Shown piece by piece: positions 1 to 4,962 of a stretch of 7,550 nt of DNA. Every line of letters begins with the position of its first letter. Within the stretch, counting starts at the first letter, position 1. The notes under the pieces are model-generated. The model worked only from the letters and a program-made list of their open reading frames with translations. It was not told the DNA's origin and searched no databases. Both the position numbers and the translations under genes were made by a program. Location: assembly GCA_021784265.1 (NCBI GenBank), contig JAJXTA010000118.1:1-7550 (forward strand), in the 5' to 3' direction. The stretch comes from a bacterium (GTDB lineage Bacteria; Verrucomicrobiota; Verrucomicrobiia; Limisphaerales; J093).

Positions 1-298
1 GGCCGAACAGGCGGCGGAGCTGAAACGGCTCGTTGCGTTCCAGCAACGCTGCGCCGAAGAGGGACTCCCCAGCTACCAATACACGCTCGGTCTCCGGTAC
101 CTTGCGGGTGACGGTGTGGCGAAGGACGAAAGCCAGGCGCTCCAGTGGCTTGGGTTGGCGGCGCGGCAGGGGCATGCCGCCGCGAAGGCGAAGCTGGCGG
201 AGTTGGCCGGGCCGAACAGCGCGGCGGCGGCCCCGCCGCCCACCGCGCCTGAAAACAAGAAGCGGGCGGCCTCCGCGGAAGCCGCCCGCCCGAACTGA
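1..298 (+). CDS. Sel1-like repeat protein, C-terminal part (5' end outside window)
   Basis: The open frame enters from the left edge (first full codon at base 2) and stops with TGA at 296-298, giving 98 visible residues. Residues about 18-58 form a Sel1-like repeat, a TPR-related helical pair: an EEGLPSYQYTLGLRYLAGDGV core, then KDESQALQWLGLAARQGHAAAK leading into a second unit. The tail after LAELAG is low-complexity Ala/Pro ending in EAARPN. Sel1 repeats act as protein-interaction scaffolds; nothing here identifies a partner, and any signal peptide or catalytic domain would lie outside the window. The gene converges on rpsA with 9 bases between the stops. Its last codons contain the hairpin that looks like the rpsA terminator, which may explain the Ala-rich tail. 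Family call is fairly sure; function unknown. Confidence 0.8.
   Translation, partial: AEQAAELKRLVAFQQRCAEEGLPSYQYTLGLRYLAGDGVAKDESQALQWLGLAARQGHAAAKAKLAELAGPNSAAAAPPPTAPENKKRAASAEAARPN
252..289 (-). terminator. Intrinsic terminator of rpsA, inside the Sel1 gene
   Basis: Read on the minus strand, 18 bases after the rpsA TAG there is a perfect 9-bp GC stem, GCGGGCGGC/GCCGCCCGC (281-289 with 262-270), around a 10-base spacer. It is followed at once by the T-rich run TTCTTGTTTT (252-261). This is the standard Rho-independent layout in the rpsA direction. On the plus strand the bases after the hairpin are not T-rich, so it should not terminate the Sel1 transcript. It lies wholly within the Sel1 coding sequence. 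Confidence 0.8.
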
Positions 299-307
299 AG
301 GCGCCGG

Positions 308-1981
308 CTATTCTTTGGTGTCTTGGCGGGCTTCGTCGGCGGCGTCGAAGGCGTGCTGGAGGGCCACCAAGTCCTCGCCCGGTTTGAGGGCATCGAGCAT
401 GGCCTGCTCCGCCTTGAGCTGCTCGGTCGAGTAGTTGGCCGCCTTGATCGAGAGGCCAATCCGTCGCTCGGTCTTGTCGATCTTGATCACGCGTGCCGTG
501 ACTTCCTGGTCCACTTTGAGGACGTTCTTGATCTTCTCAACTCGTTCCTCGCTGACTTGAGAGATGTGCACCAAGCCGTCGATGTCGTGGTGGAGGCCAA
601 TGAAGGCGCCAAAGGAGGCCAGCTTGGTCACCTTGCCGGTCACCAGATCGCCCACCCGGTAGAACTTATCGATATTGGCCCAGGGGTCTTCGCACAACTG
701 TTTGACTCCCAGCGAGATGCGTTGGTTGGGCTTGTCGATCTCCAGGACGATCGCCTCGACCTCGTCGCCCTTCTTGAGCACCTCGGAGGGATGGCTGATC
801 TTCCGGGTCCACGAAATATCGGAGACGTGGATCATGCCGTCCAAGCCATCTTCCAGCTCGAGAAAGGCGCCGTAGCTGGTGAGGTTGCGGATCTTGCCCT
901 TGACGCGGCTGCCCGCGGGGTATTTCTCCACCACCTTATCCCACGGATTGGCTTCGAGCTGGCGGATGCCCAGGGAGATTTTCTGCTCCGCCCGGTTGAT
1001 CCCCAGCACGACGGCCTCGATGTCTTGGTTGGGTTTGAGGACGTCGGAGGGTTTGGCGATGCGCTTGGTCCAGGAAAGTTCGGTGACGTGGACCAACCCC
1101 TCAACGCCCGGCTCCAACTCGACGAAGGCGCCGTAGGGCACGAGGTTGACCACCTTCCCTTTGACTTTGGCGCCGACGGGGTACTTGGACTCGATGGTGT
1201 CCCACGGGTTGGCGAGCTTCTGCTTGAGGCCGAGGCTGACCCGTTCTTTCTCGCGGTTGATGTCCAGCACCACCACGTCCAACTCTTGGCCCACCTTGAG
1301 CATCTCCGACGGATGCCCGATGCGACCCCAGCTCATATCGGTAATATGGAGCAGGCCATCGAGGCCATTGAGATCGATGAAAGCGCCGAAATCGGTGAGA
1401 TTCTTCACGGTGCCCTTGCGGATATCGCCCGGGACCATCTCCGCCAGCAGGCGGGCACGGCGCTCGCTCCGCTCCTGCTCAATGAGCTCGCGGCGCGAGA
1501 GCACGATGTTTTGGCGCTCCTGGTTGATCTTGACCACTTTGAAGTGGTAGTTGTTGCCCACAAACCCGGCGAGGTTCTTGGGCGGGATGATGTCGATCTG
1601 GGAGGCGGGCAGGAAGGCCTCGACCCCGATGTTGACTAGCAGTCCGCCCTTGACGACCGCCTTGACTTTCCCCTCGATCGTGCCCCCCTCGTTGCAAATG
1701 GTGAGGATCTTGTCCCAGTTCTGTTTGAACTCCGCCTTCTCCTTCGAGAGGACCACCATCCCTTCCTTGTCCTCCAGTTTCTCGATCAGCACGTCAATCT
1801 CGTCGCCCACTTTGACGGCCTTGATGTCCTCGAACTCTCCGGCGGAGATGACTCCCTCACTCTTGTAACCAATGTCCACCAGCACTTCCTTCGGGCGGAC
1901 CTCGATGATCGTACCTTTGACGATTTGACCCGCGGTAAAGCCACGATGGCTTTGTCGCAAGGCTTCTTCCATGGTTAGCAT
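308..1981 (-). CDS. rpsA: 30S ribosomal protein S1 (six S1 domains)
   Basis: Ribosomal protein S1 binds mRNA on the 30S subunit and helps load structured or poorly Shine-Dalgarno-equipped messages. The 557-residue product, the same length as E. coli S1, has six OB-fold S1 domains. Domains 1 and 2 are the divergent ribosome-binding type (starting near GQIVKGTIIEVRP and GGTIEGKVKAVVKGG). Domains 3-6 are canonical RNA-binding repeats with the G-x-V-x-x-(L)-x-x-F/Y-GAF pattern (GTVKNLTDFGAF, GKVVNLVPYGAFV, GKIRNLTSYGAFL, GKVTKLASFGAF), joined by NPWD/DPW linkers. It ends in TAG. I chose the ATG at 1981 (MLTMEEALRQ); a second in-frame ATG at 1972 is possible. The frame stays open to 2167, but those extra 62 codons lack S1 homology and would begin on the predicted -10 element. 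No Shine-Dalgarno sequence precedes 1981, not unusual for rpsA. It is single-gene by context, with its own promoter and terminator. Identity is essentially certain; the start is likely. Confidence 0.97.
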   Translation of the reverse strand: MLTMEEALRQSHRGFTAGQIVKGTIIEVRPKEVLVDIGYKSEGVISAGEFEDIKAVKVGDEIDVLIEKLEDKEGMVVLSKEKAEFKQNWDKILTICNEGGTIEGKVKAVVKGGLLVNIGVEAFLPASQIDIIPPKNLAGFVGNNYHFKVVKINQERQNIVLSRRELIEQERSERRARLLAEMVPGDIRKGTVKNLTDFGAFIDLNGLDGLLHITDMSWGRIGHPSEMLKVGQELDVVVLDINREKERVSLGLKQKLANPWDTIESKYPVGAKVKGKVVNLVPYGAFVELEPGVEGLVHVTELSWTKRIAKPSDVLKPNQDIEAVVLGINRAEQKISLGIRQLEANPWDKVVEKYPAGSRVKGKIRNLTSYGAFLELEDGLDGMIHVSDISWTRKISHPSEVLKKGDEVEAIVLEIDKPNQRISLGVKQLCEDPWANIDKFYRVGDLVTGKVTKLASFGAFIGLHHDIDGLVHISQVSEERVEKIKNVLKVDQEVTARVIKIDKTERRIGLSIKAANYSTEQLKAEQAMLDALKPGEDLVALQHAFDAADEARQDTKE

Positions 1982-2160
1982 AGTTGCGCTGCGCTCTGTG
2001 TATCTTGCAGGAGACTTGGTCGGGGAAATCAATTCCCGGCGAAGGCTCCATTGCCTAACGGACCAAACGTTGCCGTGGCAACGGAGGTTAAGGGTTAGGT
2101 AGCTCGTTAACTGCCTTTTCTCAGCCTCAGTGAACCTCCGCATCGGCGGGGCTCGGGCAG
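1982..2160 (-). promoter_or_regulatory. Structured 5' leader of rpsA
   Basis: If transcription starts near 2160 from the predicted promoter, rpsA has an untranslated leader of about 180 nt. It contains an outer stem CCTAAC/GTTAGG (2094-2099 with 2054-2059) enclosing a palindromic hairpin, CGTTGCC/GGCAACG (2068-2083). Nearer the start codon is a second hairpin, GGGAA/TTCCC with a 5-nt loop (2023-2037). S1 autoregulates its own translation through a structured leader in gammaproteobacteria; whether that applies here is inference. I recognise no known riboswitch or ribosomal-protein leader family in it. Confidence 0.5.
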
Positions 2161-2166
2161 CGGGCA

Positions 2167-2194
2167 ACTATACAGAGATGGTGCCGTGGTGCAA
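2167..2194 (-). promoter_or_regulatory. Candidate sigma70-type promoter for rpsA
   Basis: On the minus strand, TTGCAC (2189-2194) and TATAGT (2167-2172) are separated by 16 bases. The -10 matches the consensus at 5 of 6 positions and is preceded by TG-rich sequence; the -35 matches only in its TTG. It is the best promoter-like pair upstream of rpsA in an otherwise GC-rich stretch. It overlaps the most upstream ATG of the rpsA frame, which argues against that start. Confidence 0.5.
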
Positions 2195-2254
2195 GCGATT
2201 TTTAGGGAGGCTTACGGGCCAAGCGACGGAGGGGCGCGGCGGGGGTGTGCGGAC

Positions 2255-2285
2255 GGGTGGCCTGGAGGCCCTGGGGTGGGGTGGG
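2255..2285 (+). other. G-run cluster, possible G-quadruplex
   Basis: GGG at 2255-2257 is followed by a 15-base segment containing the hairpin GGCC-TGGA-GGCC (2259-2270). Then come GGGG, GGGG and GGG separated by single T residues (2273-2285). Four G-runs could in principle form a quadruplex with one long loop. It lies just upstream of the candidate promoter of the TPR gene. In a genome this G-rich it may be chance. Confidence 0.2.
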
Positions 2286-2294
2286 TGCGCCATT

Positions 2295-2323
2295 TTGGCG
2301 CAGCGGCCGCTTTCAGTTATGGT
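2295..2323 (+). promoter_or_regulatory. Candidate promoter for the TPR/glycosyltransferase gene
   Basis: TTGGCG (2295-2300) and TATGGT (2318-2323) are separated by 17 bases, each matching the sigma70 consensus at 4 of 6 positions. Initiation would fall near 2330 and give a leader of about 78 nt. That leader holds a strong hairpin: GGCGGC (2327-2332) plus CTCA (2337-2340) pair with TGAG (2350-2353) plus GCCGCC (2354-2359). No T-run follows the hairpin, so it is not an obvious attenuator. Confidence 0.4.
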
Positions 2324-2407
2324 CCGGGCGGCCGGTCTCAAGTTTCGCCTGAGGCCGCCGATGATCAACGTGTGGGCGACGTCGCACCCTAAGCCATTTC
2401 CCGTTCC

Positions 2408-3877
2408 ATGACCCAACCACTGCCGGTGGCGGCCCTGTTCCGCCGCGGTGTCGAGTGTCAGAGTCAGAATCGGATGCCCGAGGCGGCCCAGTGGTTTTTC
2501 CAGGTGCTCCGGGCGGAGCCGAAGCATTTCGAGGCGCTGTATAACCTGGGGTTGTTGCTGCAGCGGATGAACCAGCGGGACGGGGCGATGGCTTGTTACC
2601 AACAGGCGCTGGCCCTCCGGCCCGATTTCGCCCCCGCGTGGAACAACCTGGGGGTCGCCTATCGGGACGCCGGGCGGTGGACGGACGCCATCGCTTGTTA
2701 TCGCCGGGCGCTCCGCCTTCAGCCCGACACCCCGGACACGTGCAACAACCTCGGCAACGCGCTCCGCACCGAGGACCAACTCGCCGAGGCGATCCATTTG
2801 CTGGAGAAATCAGTGCGGCTGGCGCCCGCCAACCCGCGTGTGTGGCACAACCTGGGCAACGCCCGGCGCGAGGCCGGGCGTTTGGAGGAGGCGACGGCGG
2901 CGTTCGAACAGGCGTTGGCGTTGGCGCCCGATTTGGCTGAAGCCCACTGGGACCTGGCCTTTGCGCTGCTCCTGCACGGGCGCTGGTCTCGCGGGTGGGC
3001 CGAGTACGAATGGCGCTGGCGCCGGCCCGACATCGTCCGACGCGCGTTTCTGCAACCCGAATGGCGAGGTGAGGACCTCACGGGAAAGACCATTCTGGTT
3101 CACGCCGAGCAGGGGCTGGGGGACACCCTGCAGTTCAGTCGTTACCTGCCGCTGGTGGCCAAGACCGCCGGCCGCCTTCTGTTCGAGTGCCCACCGGCGG
3201 TGGCGGGGTTGATGGAGTCGATTGAAGGCGTCGCCCAGGTTCTGCGCAAAGGAGAACCGCTGCCGGACTTTGATCTGCACGCACCGTTGCTCAGCCTGCC
3301 ACACTGTTTCCAGACCCAGGTGGAAACGGTTCCCGGGTTGGCGCCGCGGCGAGCGGGGGTCAGTACGAGGACGTTGCTACCCCCGCCAGCCGTGCACGAC
3401 GCGCCGCTGAAGGTGGGGTTGGCCTGGGCCGGCAATCCGAATCATGTCAATGACCGCCGCCGCTCGCTCCCGCCGCGCTTTCTGGAGCCGCTCCTTCGTG
3501 AACCCGGGGTCGCCTTCTACCGCTTGCAAGTGGGCCGGGCCGGCGACTGGGCGGCGCCCAGCCTCAGCGTGCCGCCGCCGGTCGATTTGCGCCCGCTGAT
3601 CCGCGATTTCGTCGATACGGCGGCGTTGATGGGTCAATTGGACTTGATCATCTCGGTGGACACCTCGACCGCCCATTTAGCCGGCTTCCTCGGTCGGCCG
3701 GTCTGGACCTTGCTCCCGTTCGCGCCGGACTGGCGCTGGCTGCTCGGTCGGTCCGAGACGCCGTGGTATCCCACGATGTGCCTCTTGCGCCAACCCCGGC
3801 CTGGCGACTGGGCCAGCGTCATCGAGGAGGTCCGGAGCCTGCTCCGGCAGCGGGTCAGCGAGGTTGGGCGGCCCTGA
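2408..3877 (+). CDS. TPR protein fused to a GT9-like glycosyltransferase domain
   Basis: The 489-residue product has two halves. Residues about 8-177 are five tandem 34-residue TPR units (typical LGNALR.., AWNNLGVAYRDAGRWTDAIACYRRAL), with a degenerate sixth to about 206. Residues about 225-485 form a GT-B-like domain related to the GT9/heptosyltransferase-type fold found in TPR-linked proteins: EQGLGDTLQFSRYLP (234-248), LPDFDLHAPLLSLP (285-298), KVGLAWAGNPNH (335-346), then ISVDTSTAHLAG (415-426), PDWRWLLGR (440-448) and WYPTMCLLRQ (453-462). By family this suggests transfer of a sugar from a nucleotide sugar, with the TPRs holding a protein or other partner; donor and acceptor cannot be read from sequence. 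No signal peptide or membrane segment, so probably cytoplasmic. ATG 2408 is the first start after an in-frame stop at 2390-2392 and has no Shine-Dalgarno sequence. It appears monocistronic. The domain call is firm; activity is inferred. Confidence 0.85.
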   Translation: MTQPLPVAALFRRGVECQSQNRMPEAAQWFFQVLRAEPKHFEALYNLGLLLQRMNQRDGAMACYQQALALRPDFAPAWNNLGVAYRDAGRWTDAIACYRRALRLQPDTPDTCNNLGNALRTEDQLAEAIHLLEKSVRLAPANPRVWHNLGNARREAGRLEEATAAFEQALALAPDLAEAHWDLAFALLLHGRWSRGWAEYEWRWRRPDIVRRAFLQPEWRGEDLTGKTILVHAEQGLGDTLQFSRYLPLVAKTAGRLLFECPPAVAGLMESIEGVAQVLRKGEPLPDFDLHAPLLSLPHCFQTQVETVPGLAPRRAGVSTRTLLPPPAVHDAPLKVGLAWAGNPNHVNDRRRSLPPRFLEPLLREPGVAFYRLQVGRAGDWAAPSLSVPPPVDLRPLIRDFVDTAALMGQLDLIISVDTSTAHLAGFLGRPVWTLLPFAPDWRWLLGRSETPWYPTMCLLRQPRPGDWASVIEEVRSLLRQRVSEVGRP

Positions 3878-3924
3878 GGGGGCGGGGTCTGGCCACAGAG
3901 GTTGGAGGCCAAGCGCGCACCCCC
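3878..3924. terminator. Weak hairpin in the convergent gap
   Basis: Between the stops of the TPR gene (3877) and the AMMECR1 gene (3939), GGGGG (3878-3882) can pair with CCCCC (3920-3924). Inside this, TGGCC (3890-3894) can pair with GGCCA (3907-3911). No T-run follows on either strand. It may slow both converging polymerases, but this is not a clear intrinsic terminator. Confidence 0.25.
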
Positions 3925-3938
3925 GGCGGCCGCGAGGG

Positions 3939-4622
3939 TCACGGCGCTGGCTCGCGGAACGCCTCGGCTTGATACACCGAGACTGCGGCGTCCGCTTGCC
4001 GCCAACGCTCTGGGGCGCAGCCGGCCTTCTCGGCGAGCTGATCCAGAAACCTGACCTTATGCGGTATCTCGGCCCAGACTTGGGGCAGGAACGTTGCCGT
4101 GCAGTGGCCGATCCGCAGAACCACGCCGTCCTGGCCAGGGTGCAGTTGGCTCAGCAGCTCGACGGGTGAGGTAAAGGTCAACCGCCGCGGCTCGGTCAAC
4201 ACGCTGATCTCGATCTCCAGCCGCTCCGTCTCCTCCGGGCGGACCGGCGGGAAGCGATGATCGTTCAGGGCCGCGTTGCGGGTGTTCTCCATCACCGCCC
4301 GATAGAGCGGCTCACGCGCCACGAGGTGGCCGACACAGCCGCGGAGGGTTTCGTGTTCGGTGAGGGTGATAAAGCAGCTCCGGATCGCTGCCAAATGTGG
4401 CGCCAGGCCGGACGGGTGAATCTCCGGCAACGGGCGGCGGAGCACGACCTGCTGGAGTGTGCGGCGCGCCAAGTCCAGGAGGAAGGCGCGGTCGGCCGCG
4501 CTGAACTCGGCCCGGCGCCGGGTGGCCGGGGCTCCGGCGTGTCCATGATCGCCCGGCGGGAGCTGACGCCCGCTCGCCTCAGTGGGCCACGGGTTTGCCT
4601 CGTTGTCTCCGGTCACAGGCAT
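3939..4622 (-). CDS. AMMECR1-domain protein (AmmeMemoRadiSam system protein A-like)
   Basis: The 227-residue product is mostly one AMMECR1 domain (about 38-220). Visible hallmarks are LRGCVGHL (93-100, the family's LRGCIG signature with its cysteine), AALNDHRFPPV (117-127), LEIEISVLTEP (135-145), and the C-terminal TATFLPQVWAEIPHKVRFL segment (175-193), followed by DQLAEKAG and VSVYQAEAF. AMMECR1 proteins are conserved in all three domains of life. In many bacteria and archaea they are encoded with a Memo-like protein and a radical SAM enzyme; their reaction is not settled. Neither partner is adjacent here. The first 37 residues are Pro/Gly/Arg-rich and unconserved. I chose ATG 4622; the frame continues to a TTG at 4703 (254 residues), but that stretch overlaps a nested inverted repeat. 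No Shine-Dalgarno sequence is present at 4622. The family is certain, the start uncertain, the role unknown. Confidence 0.95.
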   Translation of the reverse strand: MPVTGDNEANPWPTEASGRQLPPGDHGHAGAPATRRRAEFSAADRAFLLDLARRTLQQVVLRRPLPEIHPSGLAPHLAAIRSCFITLTEHETLRGCVGHLVAREPLYRAVMENTRNAALNDHRFPPVRPEETERLEIEISVLTEPRRLTFTSPVELLSQLHPGQDGVVLRIGHCTATFLPQVWAEIPHKVRFLDQLAEKAGCAPERWRQADAAVSVYQAEAFREPAP

Positions 4623-4640
4623 GCGATTGCGCTGGGCAGG

Positions 4641-4710
4641 GCCACCTTTTGCCGCGCCCCGGTGGCGGCGGGCAGGCCTCCGCCATTCGGTTGGTGGACC
4701 CAAAGGTGGC
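4641..4710. repeat. Nested inverted repeat upstream of the AMMECR1 gene
   Basis: A perfect 9-bp inverted repeat, GCCACCTTT (4641-4649) and AAAGGTGGC (4702-4710), encloses a second perfect pair, TGGCGG (4663-4668) and CCGCCA (4680-4685). The outer arms are 52 bases apart. It could be an RNA leader structure, an operator, or a short palindromic repeat element. It ends 19 bases upstream of the chosen AMMECR1 start. Confidence 0.6.
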
Positions 4711-4910
4711 GTTGTCGCTCACGACGTTATGAGATTGCTGGGCACCGAGCCCTCTCCCAGCTTAAACCGGATGGACCCGTTGTGCAAAACGTCCCGTTCC
4801 AGGCCGGACGAACACGCGAGGCCGGCGGGGGACGCTATCCCCAACGGGTCCACGGGTGAGACGCTCTTGGCTGGCGCGGCCAAGGCGGAGCGGGCGCGAC
4901 CGGTCTGTTT

Positions 4911-4953
4911 GCACACCCGCCCTTTGGCTCGGCCCCAACCGGCAGGGGTGTGC
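4911..4953 (-). terminator. Hairpin just past the kinase stop, possible terminator
   Basis: GCACACCC (4911-4918) and GGGTGTGC (4946-4953) form a perfect 8-bp inverted repeat with a 27-base loop that can itself pair weakly (TTGG with CCAA). It begins 9 bases after the kinase stop codon. In the kinase direction it is followed by AAACAG rather than a T-run, so it is not a canonical intrinsic terminator. It may instead protect the 3' end of the mRNA. Confidence 0.35.
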
Positions 4954-4962
4954 GCCCGGAGT

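Larger units (their letters stand above)
4623..4962. other. 340-base intergenic region between the AMMECR1 and kinase genes
   Basis: I find no convincing gene here. It holds the nested inverted repeat at 4641-4710, presumably in the leader of the AMMECR1 gene, and the 8-bp inverted repeat at 4911-4953 just past the kinase stop. A 65-codon minus-strand frame (4719-4916) shows no recognisable domain. Promoter-like matches for the AMMECR1 gene are poor: TTGCAC near 4785 lacks a good -10 partner. The gap should contain the kinase 3' end and the AMMECR1 promoter. Confidence 0.7.

Noticed and set aside
323..1639. 438-codon plus-strand open frame opposite rpsA
   Set aside because: It is a shadow of the S1 gene, whose six homologous domains are unmistakable on the minus strand. 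The antisense product is a Leu/Asp/His-rich composition artefact with no recognisable domain.
2168..2797. 209-codon minus-strand open frame overlapping the TPR gene and the divergent promoters
   Set aside because: Its N-terminal part is antisense to the TPR repeats and the rest is GC-rich intergenic. It has no domain and conflicts with well-supported features.
4719..4916. 65-codon minus-strand open frame between the kinase and AMMECR1 genes
   Set aside because: No recognisable domain and no Shine-Dalgarno sequence, and its 5' end overlaps the 4911-4953 inverted repeat. Kept only as part of the intergenic description.
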